Shown here in pieces: positions 7,005 through 15,259 of a DNA stretch of 64,000 bases. The translations under genes were made by a program, and so were the position numbers. This DNA comes from Erythrobacter dokdonensis DSW-74 (GTDB lineage: Bacteria > Pseudomonadota > Alphaproteobacteria > Sphingomonadales > Sphingomonadaceae), in NCBI RefSeq assembly GCF_001677335.1, contig NZ_LZYB01000008.1:1-64000 (forward strand). Reading direction: 5' to 3'. The number at the start of each line of letters is the position of its first letter. The first letter of the stretch is position 1. The notes under the pieces were generated by a model. That model was not told the DNA's origin. It did not search any database and was given only the letters and a program-made list of their open reading frames with translations.

Positions 7005-8945
7005 ATGGCGCAGGACAGGAACAATAGTGACGCGGCGACGGACGGCATCCGCGGATTTTTCGATATGCAGGGCGAAGCGATGCGCGAACTGTTCGCGGGT
7101 GCGCTTGGCGGACATGGTGCAGGGGCGCTGGCGCCCGAGGCGCTGCAGACGCTGATGCCGCAGGGGCTGGACACGGGCGAGATGGGCGAATGGGCCAGCG
7201 CAGCCGCGCAATTGCAGCAGTTATGGCTCGACTTCGCAGCCTATCAGGCAAGCCAGGCGGCGGAAAAGGCCACCAAGGGCGTCAACCCGCTTGACCCGGC
7301 CCAGTGGCTGGTAATCTCGCAATCGATGCTTGGGCAGATGCCCAAGGGCCTGTTTGACGCTCAGGCTAAGCTGGCCCAGGATTCGCTGCAATTGTGGCAA
7401 GGTGTAGCGCAGTCCTTCCTTGGCGGCGCCGCGACAGGTGCAGCAAGCGGGGCGCCCGATCCTGCCGCCCTGCCGAAGAGCGACCGCCGCTTTGCCGATC
7501 CCGCGTGGCGTGAACATCCCGCCTTCCTGCTTCTGCACCAGACCTACCTGATGCTGGCGGAATATTTCCGCACCAGTGTCAGGAGCATGGAAGGGCTCGA
7601 TCCGGTCAAGCGCCAGCAGCTTGAATTTGCGGTCGGCGCACTGGCCGAGGCGATGAGTCCGGACAATTTCCTGCTCACCAATCCGGTCGTGATGAAGCGC
7701 ACCGTCGAGACGCGAGGGCAGAACCTCGTGCGCGGGATGCAGCACCTGATCAACGATCTAAAGCGCGGGCAGTTGACTCATACGGACCCTGACGCTTTTC
7801 GGTTGGGGGAGAACCTGGCGGCAAGCCCCGGCAAGGTGGTGCACGAAACTCCGCTATATCAGCTGATCCAGTACAGCCCTTCCACTGAAACGGTGCTTGA
7901 AGTGCCGCTGGTGATCTTTCCGCCGTGGATCAACCGCTTCTACATCCTCGATCTGACCCCGAAGAAAAGCTTCATAAAGTGGGCGGTCGACCAGGGCATC
8001 AGTGTCTTTGTCGTCAGCTGGAAATCCGCCGACCAAAGCATGGCCGACGTGGTGTGGGACGATTACATCCGCGCCCAGATCGAAGCGATCGATCTCGTGC
8101 GAGAGCGGCTGGGCGTGCCGCATGTCCACACCATCGGCTATTGCGTTGCCGGGACCACGCTGGCGGCAACGCTTGCCGTGCTGGCGCGGCGGGGCGAGGC
8201 GGACAAGGTCAAGTCGGCAACCTTCTTCACCGCCCAGGTCGATTTCGAAAAGGGGGGCGACCTCAAGCATTTCATCGACGAAGGCCAGCTTGAAATGATC
8301 GGGCAGCTGAGCCCGCAGGGCTATCTCGACGGGCGCTATCTCGCGGCGACATTCAATGCACTGCGCGGCAAGGACCTGATCTGGAACTACGTCGTCAACA
8401 ATTACCTCTTGGGAGAGGATTACCCGGCCTTTGACCTGCTGCACTGGAACGGCGACGTTACCAACCTGCCGTCCAAATGGCACAATGCCTATCTGCGCGA
8501 CCTCTACCGCGACAACAAGCTGGTGGTACCCGATGCGCTCAGCGCGGACGGCACGCCGATCGATCTGACCCGCGTTACCACCCCTGCTTTCGTGCAGGCC
8601 GGGCGTGAGGATCATATCGCTCCGGCCGAAAGCGTGTGGCGGATTACCGAGCACTTCGCGGGGCCTGTGGAGTTCCTGCTCGCCGGATCGGGCCATATCG
8701 CGGGGGTGGTCAATCCGCCCGCGGCGAACAAGTACCAGTACTGGCTCGGTGACAGCAGCGCCCCCTCGTTGAAGGCCTTCGTCGAGAGCGCCGAGGAACA
8801 TCCGGGCAGCTGGTGGCCGCATTGGCTCGGCTGGCTCCACCAGCAGTCCGACGTCCGCGTTCCGGCGAAAGGAAAGCGGGTGCCGGGCGGGAAGGGCGAT
8901 CCCGTCATCGAGGACGCGCCCGGCCGCTATGTGAAGACCCGCTGA
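7005..8945 (+). CDS. phaC: Class I poly(3-hydroxyalkanoate) synthase PhaC
   Basis: A 646-aa PHA synthase that polymerises 3-hydroxyacyl-CoA into storage polyester at the granule surface. The lipase-like box is GYCVAGTT with the catalytic cysteine at residue 380. The other members of the triad are the aspartate in AGREDHIAP and the histidine in GSGHIAGVVNPP. The conserved IFPPWINRFYILDL segment and NYLLGEDYPAFDLLHWN are also present. The protein is longer than the 589-aa Cupriavidus enzyme because of an N-terminal extension of about 60 residues. No PhaE or PhaR subunit gene is adjacent, as fits class I. The phasin gene follows 113 bp downstream with its own promoter. Confidence 0.93.
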   Translation: MAQDRNNSDAATDGIRGFFDMQGEAMRELFAGALGGHGAGALAPEALQTLMPQGLDTGEMGEWASAAAQLQQLWLDFAAYQASQAAEKATKGVNPLDPAQWLVISQSMLGQMPKGLFDAQAKLAQDSLQLWQGVAQSFLGGAATGAASGAPDPAALPKSDRRFADPAWREHPAFLLLHQTYLMLAEYFRTSVRSMEGLDPVKRQQLEFAVGALAEAMSPDNFLLTNPVVMKRTVETRGQNLVRGMQHLINDLKRGQLTHTDPDAFRLGENLAASPGKVVHETPLYQLIQYSPSTETVLEVPLVIFPPWINRFYILDLTPKKSFIKWAVDQGISVFVVSWKSADQSMADVVWDDYIRAQIEAIDLVRERLGVPHVHTIGYCVAGTTLAATLAVLARRGEADKVKSATFFTAQVDFEKGGDLKHFIDEGQLEMIGQLSPQGYLDGRYLAATFNALRGKDLIWNYVVNNYLLGEDYPAFDLLHWNGDVTNLPSKWHNAYLRDLYRDNKLVVPDALSADGTPIDLTRVTTPAFVQAGREDHIAPAESVWRITEHFAGPVEFLLAGSGHIAGVVNPPAANKYQYWLGDSSAPSLKAFVESAEEHPGSWWPHWLGWLHQQSDVRVPAKGKRVPGGKGDPVIEDAPGRYVKTR

Positions 8946-8978
8946 CCTCAAGCATCTGACAGACAGACAGTTTCGGTA

Positions 8979-9040
8979 TTTTTGTGCGCTGCACAAAAAG
9001 ACTTGACTTCGCGCCCGCACTCACTATTTTGTGCAGTGCA
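8979..9040 (+). promoter_or_regulatory. Phasin promoter with two TGC-N3-GCA dyads (probable PhaR operators)
   Basis: Two sites share the pattern TTGTGC-N3-GCA: a 9-bp perfect inverted repeat TTTTTGTGC / GCACAAAAA at 8979-8999, and TTTTGTGCAGTGCA at 9027-9040. Their centres are 47 bp apart. A sigma-70-like promoter, TTGACT at 9003-9008 and TATTTT at 9025-9030 (16-bp spacer), lies between them, so the second site covers the expected transcription start. PHB-responsive repressors of the PhaR type are known to bind TGC/GCA dyads at phasin promoters in alphaproteobacteria. The identity of the binder here is inferred. Confidence 0.6.
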
Positions 9041-9058
9041 ACATGAAGCGAGGTCGTC

Positions 9059-9865
9059 ATGTCCGAAGTTGAAACCACTGCTGCTGAAGCCAAGACCCCG
9101 GTCGCCAAGATCGATGCGGCTGCAGAAAAAGCCTATGCCGAAGCCGCGTCCAAGGCTGTCGCAGCGCCCAAGGCCGAAAAGGCCGCACCCAAGGCGGCTG
9201 TCGTAAAGAAGGCCGCCGCGCCGAAGAAGCGCGCTGCCCCGGTCGCTGCAAAGAAGCCCGCCGCGAAGAAGGTCGCGGCCAAGAAGCCTGCAGCGAAGAC
9301 TGTCGCTGCCAAGAAGGCCGTGACTCCCAAGAAGCCCGCGCCCGTGAAGAAGGCTGCCTCCAAGCCGAGCAAGCCCGCTGCGGCGCCTGCCACCAATCCC
9401 GTCATCAAGCTCAAGGATACCATCATGGCTACTGCCAAGAACACCGACATCACCGCCACCGCCAAGGAAATGCTGGCCGACGTCCAGACCCGCGCGAAGA
9501 CCGCCTACGCCAAGACCACGGAACTGGCCGGTGAAGCCACCGAGTTCAGCAAGGCGAACGTCGATGCCGTGGTTGAAAGCGGTAAGATCTTCTTCGCCGG
9601 TGCGCAGGACATCGTGAAGAGCGACCTCGAAACCGGCAAGACCGTGCTCGAGACCGTCACCGAAGACGCCAAGAAGGTCGCCGCGATCAAGTCGCCGACC
9701 GAACTGATGCAGCTGCAGGGCGAGATCGCCCGCCGCAACTTCGATGCGCTGGTCGCTTTCGGCTCGAAGCGTACCGAAGCCTGGGTGAAGCTGTACAATG
9801 ATGCCTTCGCCCCGATTTCGAACCGCGTGAGCGTTGCCGCCGAGAAGATCTCGAAGGCCGCTTAA
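9059..9865 (+). CDS. Phasin with histone-like Ala/Lys/Pro-rich N-terminus
   Basis: A 268-aa protein. Residues about 1-115 form a low-complexity Ala/Lys/Pro region with many AAKKPAAKK-like units, resembling histone H1 or PhaF tails. Residues about 125-268 are a helical phasin domain (AKEMLADVQTRAKTAYAKTT, VESGKIFFAGAQDIVKSDLE, then TELMQLQGEIARRNFDALVA). Phasins coat PHA granules. The basic tail could bind DNA and help granule segregation, as known for PhaF-type phasins. A GCGAGG ribosome site precedes the ATG. It lies directly after phaC and is followed by a strong terminator. An ATG at 9424 starts the phasin domain alone, but no separate ribosome site is obvious. Confidence 0.85.
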   Translation: MSEVETTAAEAKTPVAKIDAAAEKAYAEAASKAVAAPKAEKAAPKAAVVKKAAAPKKRAAPVAAKKPAAKKVAAKKPAAKTVAAKKAVTPKKPAPVKKAASKPSKPAAAPATNPVIKLKDTIMATAKNTDITATAKEMLADVQTRAKTAYAKTTELAGEATEFSKANVDAVVESGKIFFAGAQDIVKSDLETGKTVLETVTEDAKKVAAIKSPTELMQLQGEIARRNFDALVAFGSKRTEAWVKLYNDAFAPISNRVSVAAEKISKAA

Positions 9866-9938
9866 GCGACAGATTTCTGGACCGGGCCTCTCTCCTCTCT
9901 CTCCCAACCCGGTTCACGAGAGCGCGCCGCAAGGCGCT

Positions 9939-9975
9939 GGCCCGGGCAGACATGGTCTGCCCGGGCCTTTTCTTT
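9939..9975 (+). terminator. Rho-independent terminator after the phasin gene
   Basis: A perfect 13-bp stem (GGCCCGGGCAGAC with its complement) closes on a 3-nt loop and is followed by TTTTCTTT. This is a strong intrinsic terminator on the plus strand, 73 bp after the phasin stop. Confidence 0.85.
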
Positions 9976-10050
9976 GGCCGGTATCCGGTCCCAGTCAGGC
10001 GAGGATGCCACAGGGGCTGAAGTCACAAGCGAATGAATCGCATCAACTGC

Positions 10051-10078
10051 TTGCACAGCGGCGTGCGAATCCCATAAT
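10051..10078 (+). promoter_or_regulatory. Sigma-70-like promoter immediately before clpS
   Basis: TTGCAC at 10051-10056 and CATAAT at 10073-10078 with a 16-bp spacer. The expected start of transcription is at or next to the ATG at 10087, so the message would be leaderless if that ATG is used. Otherwise the true start is a later codon such as the GTG at residue 17. Confidence 0.5.
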
Positions 10079-10086
10079 GGGGGTTC

Positions 10087-10491
10087 ATGCCGAACCGCAC
10101 CGTTCCCTGCCTCGCCGCCAGTGCCGAGCCGCTTGTGCCGCTCGCAGCACGCCCGCGCGCAGGCGACGATGACGGCGGCAAGGACGAGGGCGGTGCAGGG
10201 CAGGTCGGCATCGCAACCAAGACCCGCGCCAAGCCCAAGAAGCCGAGCCAGTACAAGGTGCTGATGCTCAACGACGATTACACGCCGATGGAATTCGTGG
10301 TGATGGTGCTGAAGCGCTTCTTCGGGATGGACCTGGAACAGGCGACCCGGGTCATGCTCCACGTCCACCAGCGCGGCGTGGGCGTGTGCGGGATCTTCAC
10401 CTACGAAGTGGCCGAGACCAAGGTCAATCAGGTGATGGACTTCGCCCGTCAGAACCAGCACCCGCTGCAATGCACGCTTGAAAAGGCGTGA
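10087..10491 (+). CDS. clpS: ATP-dependent Clp protease adaptor ClpS
   Basis: A 134-aa ClpS. The core domain occupies residues about 55-134 and shows the N-degron pocket sequence [17 protein letters not shown], then [23 protein letters not shown] and the C-terminal [10 protein letters not shown]. ClpS hands substrates with destabilising N-termini to ClpAP. The first 50 residues are low-complexity and longer than in Escherichia coli, and may be partly untranslated given the promoter position. clpA is not adjacent. The stop overlaps the GTG of the DUF427 gene. Confidence 0.92.
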   Translation: MPNRTVPCLAASAEPLVPLAARPRAGDDDGGKDEGGAGQVGIATKTRAKPKKPSQYKVLMLNDDYTPMEFVVMVLKRFFGMDLEQATRVMLHVHQRGVGVCGIFTYEVAETKVNQVMDFARQNQHPLQCTLEKA

Positions 10492-11009
10492 GCGGGGCGG
10501 CGATGCGCCAGCCCCATCATCCGCAGCCTGCTCCCGTCAAGCCCGGACAGGAAAGCGTCTGGGACTATCCGCGCCCGGCGATCGCCGAACCGACGTCGCG
10601 CCACATCCGGATTGTCCATCGCGGCGTGGTGCTCGCCGATACCCGCTCGGCATGGCGCACGCTCGAGACTTCGCATCCGCCGACCTACTACATCCCGCCA
10701 AGCGACATTGCGATGGCGCATCTGCGGCCCAACCCGTCGCGGTCCCTGTGCGAATGGAAGGGGCAAGCGGCCTACTGGGATGTGGTCATCGGCGATGAAT
10801 GTCTTGTCGGCGCAGGCTGGTCCTACCCCTCGCCAACACGGGCATTTGCCGGAATTGCGGGCCATATCGCATTCTATGCCGCGCCCTTCGAGAAGGTGCT
10901 CGTCGACGCCGAGCAGGTCACCCCTCAGCCCGGAGGGTTTTACGGCGGCTGGATCACCAGCCACGAGGCGGGGCCGTTCAAGGGCATTCCCGGCAGCCGC
11001 TTCTGGTAA
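10488..11009 (+). CDS. DUF427 domain protein
   Basis: A 173-aa protein of the DUF427 family. The family features are [40 protein letters not shown] and [12 protein letters not shown] with [11 protein letters not shown]. The biochemical role of DUF427 is not known to me. The GTG at 10488 overlaps the clpS stop (GTGA) and is chosen as the start. An ATG at 10503 is an alternative that removes five residues. The overlap implies translational coupling to clpS. Confidence 0.85.
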   Translation: MSGAAMRQPHHPQPAPVKPGQESVWDYPRPAIAEPTSRHIRIVHRGVVLADTRSAWRTLETSHPPTYYIPPSDIAMAHLRPNPSRSLCEWKGQAAYWDVVIGDECLVGAGWSYPSPTRAFAGIAGHIAFYAAPFEKVLVDAEQVTPQPGGFYGGWITSHEAGPFKGIPGSRFW

Positions 11010-11113
11010 ATCCGCCGCTCATTCCCGCGCTGCCATAGGAGAATTGGGACATGACGCGCGCAGCGTGAGGCGCTAGGGGCACTTCACGGGACGCGGATCA
11101 GGCGGGACTGAAG

Positions 11114-12349
11114 GTGCTCAAGCTACTACCCAGCATCGATCGCTATATCTTCCGGCTGGTGATCGTGCCGATGCTGGGAGTGTTCGCGCTCGCCGCGAGC
11201 CTGCTGATGCTCGACAAGATGCTGCGCCTGTTCGATTTCGTCGCGGTCGAAGGCGGGCCGGTGGCAGTCGTGTTCAAGATGCTGGGCGCGCTGATCCCCG
11301 AATATGCGAGCCTTGCCATTCCGCTCGGCTTGCTGCTGGGCGTGCTTCTCGCCTTCAGGAAGCTCGCTACAACCAGTGAACTCGACACGATGCGCGCGGT
11401 GGGCCTGTCCTATAACCGCCTGCTGAAGATCCCCTATGCCATCACTCTGGTGCTGGTTGCGGTCAATATCGCGCTGGTGTTCTACATCCAGCCGATCAGC
11501 CGCTATTACTACGAACAGATGGAATACGAGCTGCGCTCCGGCGCGCTGGGTGCCTCGATCAAGGTCGGCGAATTCACCACTCTGGCCGATCGCATGGCCT
11601 TGCGCATCGAGGCGAGCGAGGACGAGGGTCGCCGGCTGATCGGCATTTTTGCGCGCGTTGCCAACAGCAAGGGTCAGGTGCTGTCGATCTCGGCACGCGA
11701 GGGTGCCTTTCTGGCCACGCGCGACAGCCCCGACACCATCATCCTGCGCCTGACCGAGGGAACGATCATCCAGGACACCGGCAGCAAGACCCCGCGCGTG
11801 CTCAGCTTCAGCCGCCACGACCTGCCGATCGACCTGCCCGCCATCGAGGCTTTCCGCGCACGCGGCGATGCCACCCGCGAATATATCCTGCCAGAATTGC
11901 TCAGCATCGGATGGAGCGGCAAGAGCGCGCCGCGCGAACGCGATGCCAGTGTCGCCAGCTTCAATTTCCGGCTGGTGGAAATCGTCATGATGTTCCTGAT
12001 GCCGCTGCTTGCCGTGGCGCTGGCCATCCCGCCCAAGCGATCGACCAGTGCGCTCGGCGTGTTCGTCTCGATCGTGATGGTGGTCGCGTATCACAAGGTA
12101 AACCAGTACGGCGAGGATGTCGCCGCGCTCGGTCGGCTCGATCCGATCCTAGCGCTCTGGGTGCCATTCATGATCTTCGCGGCGCTGATCTTGTGGATGT
12201 ACTGGCGGGTTGCCTATGTGCCGGGTGGGCAGGCGATCGGCGCGCTCGAGACCGTATTTGCCAAGCTTTCGAAGCGGATTGCCAAGCTGTTCACACGCCG
12301 TCGTCCGCGCGGCCACCCGGCAGCCCCCGAACTGGTGGCGGCAGAGTAG
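11114..12349 (+). CDS. lptF: LPS export permease LptF
   Basis: A 411-aa YjgP/YjgQ family permease. With LptG it forms the inner-membrane part of the LptB2FG transporter, which extracts lipopolysaccharide and passes it to LptC-LptA. The N-terminal membrane block (residues about 10-125) contains DKMLRLFDFVAVEGG and SLAIPLGLLLGVLLAFRKL with the coupling-helix-like LDTMRAVGLS. A periplasmic beta-jellyroll follows (about 140-280) and then three C-terminal membrane helices. The start is a GTG preceded by GGCGGGACTGAAG. lptG begins 7 bp after the stop. Which of the pair is F and which is G rests on gene order and the extended cytoplasmic C-terminus. Confidence 0.88.
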   Translation: MLKLLPSIDRYIFRLVIVPMLGVFALAASLLMLDKMLRLFDFVAVEGGPVAVVFKMLGALIPEYASLAIPLGLLLGVLLAFRKLATTSELDTMRAVGLSYNRLLKIPYAITLVLVAVNIALVFYIQPISRYYYEQMEYELRSGALGASIKVGEFTTLADRMALRIEASEDEGRRLIGIFARVANSKGQVLSISAREGAFLATRDSPDTIILRLTEGTIIQDTGSKTPRVLSFSRHDLPIDLPAIEAFRARGDATREYILPELLSIGWSGKSAPRERDASVASFNFRLVEIVMMFLMPLLAVALAIPPKRSTSALGVFVSIVMVVAYHKVNQYGEDVAALGRLDPILALWVPFMIFAALILWMYWRVAYVPGGQAIGALETVFAKLSKRIAKLFTRRRPRGHPAAPELVAAE

Positions 12350-12356
12350 CTATCCC

Positions 12357-13466
12357 ATGCAGCTCGATTTCTTCCCCTCGCGTACGCTGACGCTGTATCT
12401 GGCCAAGATGTTCGTGGTGCGCATCCTTGCGGTGCTTGTCATGCTGGTGCTGGTATTGCTGGCGCTCGATCTCCTGGCCGCGACAGGCGACATTCTGGCG
12501 GTGCCGGGTAACGGTCAGGCACAGATCCTCGAATATGCCTCGCTGCGCGCCCCGCAACTGGCCAGCCGCTTCCTGCCCTATTCGGTATTGCTGGCGACGC
12601 TGATCACGCTCGTTACCCTGAACCAGAACAGCGAGGTGGTGGCGATGAAGGCAGCCGGCCTCTCCGCGCATCAGGTGCTCGCGCCTTTGCTGCTGACCGC
12701 GGCGCTGGTGGCGCTTCTAAGCTTTGCCTTCAACGAACGCATCGTCACCCGCGCCAATGCGACGCTCAAGGCTTGGGAGGCCGTCGAATACGGCCCGATT
12801 CCCGAGGCTGAGGCAGGCACCGGGGCAGTGCGCGCCAATGTCTATCTCACCGACGGGCAAAGCATCCTTGCCGCTGCCGCCATGACGGGCCGGGGCGAGA
12901 ACATCGTGCTCACGGGCGTTACCTGGTACGAGCGCGCGCAATCGGGAATCATCCGCGAACAGGTGCGAGCCCCACGCGCCGCCTATGCCGCGCCCGGCTG
13001 GCGGCTCGAGAATCCGGTGCGCTTTGATGTCGCGGGCGCGATCACCGAACAGCTCGATACGCTGGTCGTCGGCAAGACCCTGACACCGGCGCGGATCGAC
13101 CTTCAATCCGTTGATCCTGATTCGCAGAGCTTCTGGGAACTGGCGGACACGATCGAAACCTTCGAGGCTGCGGGCCGCCGCACCGAGGAGATGCGCGCCA
13201 AGTGGTGGCACCGCCTCTCGGGGCCGCTCTCCGCGCTGTTGATGCCGCTCTTGGGCTCGATTGCCGCCTTCGGGCTGGCGCGGTCGGGGCAGCTGTTCGT
13301 GCGCGCGATCATCGGCATGGCGCTGGGCTTTGCCTATTTCGTGGTCGACAATGCTGCGCTGGCGATGGGCAGCTTCGGCGGCTACCCGCCCTTTCTCGCT
13401 GCCTGGGCACCGTTCCTGCTGTTCCTGCTGCTGGGCGAGACAGTGCTGATCCGGACCGAGGAATGA
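12357..13466 (+). CDS. lptG: LPS export permease LptG
   Basis: A 369-aa YjgP/YjgQ permease, partner of LptF in lipopolysaccharide export. Membrane helices lie at about 12-35, 60-80 and 100-120 (LLLTAALVALLSFAFNERIV), then a periplasmic domain, then C-terminal helices (LSALLMPLLGSIAAFGLARS, IIGMALGFAYFVVDNAALAM, FLLFLLLGETVLI). The coupling helix shows EVVAMKAAGLSAHQVL. I chose the ATG at 12357 (MQLDFFPSRTLTLYLAKMF), the usual N-terminus. An earlier in-frame ATG would lie inside lptF. Confidence 0.88.
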   Translation: MQLDFFPSRTLTLYLAKMFVVRILAVLVMLVLVLLALDLLAATGDILAVPGNGQAQILEYASLRAPQLASRFLPYSVLLATLITLVTLNQNSEVVAMKAAGLSAHQVLAPLLLTAALVALLSFAFNERIVTRANATLKAWEAVEYGPIPEAEAGTGAVRANVYLTDGQSILAAAAMTGRGENIVLTGVTWYERAQSGIIREQVRAPRAAYAAPGWRLENPVRFDVAGAITEQLDTLVVGKTLTPARIDLQSVDPDSQSFWELADTIETFEAAGRRTEEMRAKWWHRLSGPLSALLMPLLGSIAAFGLARSGQLFVRAIIGMALGFAYFVVDNAALAMGSFGGYPPFLAAWAPFLLFLLLGETVLIRTEE

Positions 13467-13476
13467 GGCGTGGAGA

Positions 13477-14007
13477 ATGAGTGACTGGTCGCTCAGGCTC
13501 GCCCGGCCTGCCGATGCGGCCGCCATGCCCGCGATCGAGCAGGCGGCGGCGGTGGCCTTTGCCGCCGAGCCGGGGCTGGAGCACCTCGATTTTACCCGCA
13601 CGCGCTCAGAAGCCGACTTCGCCCGCCTGATCCGCAAGGGCCATTGCCTTGTTGTCCATGTGAACGATGGCGTTGGCGAGACAATGGCAGGATTTCTCGT
13701 TGCCGAACCCTTCCGGCGCGAACTGCATATCTGGGAAATGGACGTCGCCCCCGCATTCCAGCGCCGAGGGATCGGTGCCGGGCTGGTGCGCGCAGCGATG
13801 GTCGATGCGCGCAATTCGGGCTTTCGCGCGCTTACTCTCACCACTTTCCGCGATGTGGCGTGGAACGGCCCGTTCTATGCCCGGCTGGGCTTCGAGGAAG
13901 TCACTGCGCTCGACGCGCATCTGCGGCTGGCGGGCGAACTGGCCAACGAAGTCGACGACGGCCTGCCTGCCGACCGCCGCTGTGCTATGATCTGTTTTCT
14001 GGACTGA
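13477..14007 (+). CDS. GNAT family N-acetyltransferase
   Basis: A 176-aa GNAT-fold acetyltransferase. The acetyl-CoA pyrophosphate loop is QRRGIGAGLVRAAM, following the beta-4 strand LHIWEMDVAPAF, and the C-terminal strand pair is ALTLTTFRDV with NGPFYARLGFEEV. The substrate cannot be inferred. It begins 10 bp after lptG, so it may be transcribed with the lpt genes. It faces the desaturase gene tail to tail with 15 bp between stops. Confidence 0.85.
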   Translation: MSDWSLRLARPADAAAMPAIEQAAAVAFAAEPGLEHLDFTRTRSEADFARLIRKGHCLVVHVNDGVGETMAGFLVAEPFRRELHIWEMDVAPAFQRRGIGAGLVRAAMVDARNSGFRALTLTTFRDVAWNGPFYARLGFEEVTALDAHLRLAGELANEVDDGLPADRRCAMICFLD

Positions 14008-14022
14008 AGGGCGGGGCGGAAC

Positions 14023-15114
14023 CTACGCCCGCTTACCCATCGTGCTCTTAGCAATCCGCCCCACCAGCACCAGCATCCCCGGGTGGTTCGCGCCTTCGTA
14101 GGTGGAACCCGCCCCCAGTTCCCGTGCAAGGCGGCGATGGGCTTCGGGCAGGTCGTGATAGGGCATCGAGGGCATCAAGTGATGCAGCGCGTGATAGCGC
14201 AGGCCGACCGGTGCCCAGATCTCTGCGGCAATCCCTGGAGGGGGGACGTTGACGCTGTCGAGGAACTGCGCGGTCACTGTCATCGGCTCGCCCTCGTTCT
14301 CCCACAGGTGCGCGACCAGCGTGCGCAGCTGGTTGAGCAGCGCAGTGAGCGACAACACACCCATCGCAATCGCAAGCGGCTGCCAGCCGATCACGAAGGT
14401 CGAACCGATGAGGATCCACGACCATACGAACACGCCCGCTTCCTGCCAGCGCACGCGCCCGGCGAAGTCGCCTTCCGGCGGGCGGCGGCGGAAATCGGGG
14501 TTGATCGAGAGCGCAGAGAACCGCTGCCACACGAATGTGCGCACCGGCGGCACCAGCGCGCCGAGCGGCACCAGCACGGCCGCGCGCACCAGCAGCGCCA
14601 GCGGCGCGAGCAGCGCCACAGCCACGAACAGCGGCAAGCTCCAGGGCTTCATCAGCGCCAGCGGCAGATATTCCGGATCCTCGATAGTCCCGTATTGCGT
14701 GCGCTTGTGATGGATGGTGTGCACGCCCTCATACATGAAGGAGGGCGTCAGCAGCGGAATGCCGACCAGGAGGTTCCACCCTGTGCGGAAGCCGGGCAGC
14801 GCGTCGCGATGGATATGCGTAAGTTCGTGAATGAACATGAGCGCGCGATAGAGCGCCAGCGCCGCCACCAGCCCCGCGACAATCTGTATCGCGAGATGCT
14901 CTGCCAGAATCGTGACTGCGATCCCGGCATAGCCGAGGCCTGCAGAGATCAGCATGTCCGGCCAGTAGATGCCCGGGCGCGCTTCTCCCAAACCCTTGGT
15001 CAGGTCGCGCGCGGCGCGCAGCATGTCCTTGTCGTCCGCCTCCATGAACTGCAGACGGGTCGCACGGACAAGTGCTTCAGGACGGGCAGGTTCAAGGGTC
15101 TGGTGCATGGTCAT
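14023..15114 (-). CDS. Fatty acid desaturase family membrane protein
   Basis: A 363-aa integral membrane di-iron enzyme of the fatty acid desaturase superfamily. The three histidine boxes are visible: HELTH near residue 95, HTIHH near residue 130, and HALHHLMPSMPYHDLPEAH near residue 310. Hydrophobic stretches flank them. The second box continues as HHKRTQYGTIEDPEYLPLAL. The substrate could be a membrane acyl chain or a carotenoid, since related enzymes hydroxylate or desaturate both. It is a single gene on the minus strand. Confidence 0.82.
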   Translation of the reverse strand: MTMHQTLEPARPEALVRATRLQFMEADDKDMLRAARDLTKGLGEARPGIYWPDMLISAGLGYAGIAVTILAEHLAIQIVAGLVAALALYRALMFIHELTHIHRDALPGFRTGWNLLVGIPLLTPSFMYEGVHTIHHKRTQYGTIEDPEYLPLALMKPWSLPLFVAVALLAPLALLVRAAVLVPLGALVPPVRTFVWQRFSALSINPDFRRRPPEGDFAGRVRWQEAGVFVWSWILIGSTFVIGWQPLAIAMGVLSLTALLNQLRTLVAHLWENEGEPMTVTAQFLDSVNVPPPGIAAEIWAPVGLRYHALHHLMPSMPYHDLPEAHRRLARELGAGSTYEGANHPGMLVLVGRIAKSTMGKRA

Positions 15115-15259
15115 GTCTGGCTAATCCTGCGGCCCGCCCTACCTGAAATCGGGGGTCAAGCCAAACTTGTCCTGTTGCTGAGTGTAATCGATAGCCTTGC
15201 GTGAATGGCGCGCCCGCTACACAGACGCTTTGACGAAGAACAATTACGGGAAACGCCGC

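Noticed and set aside
15197..15259. TTG start that lengthens the double GNAT protein by 21 residues
   Set aside because: No ribosome site and unlike composition; GTG 15260 is better placed, though not certain.
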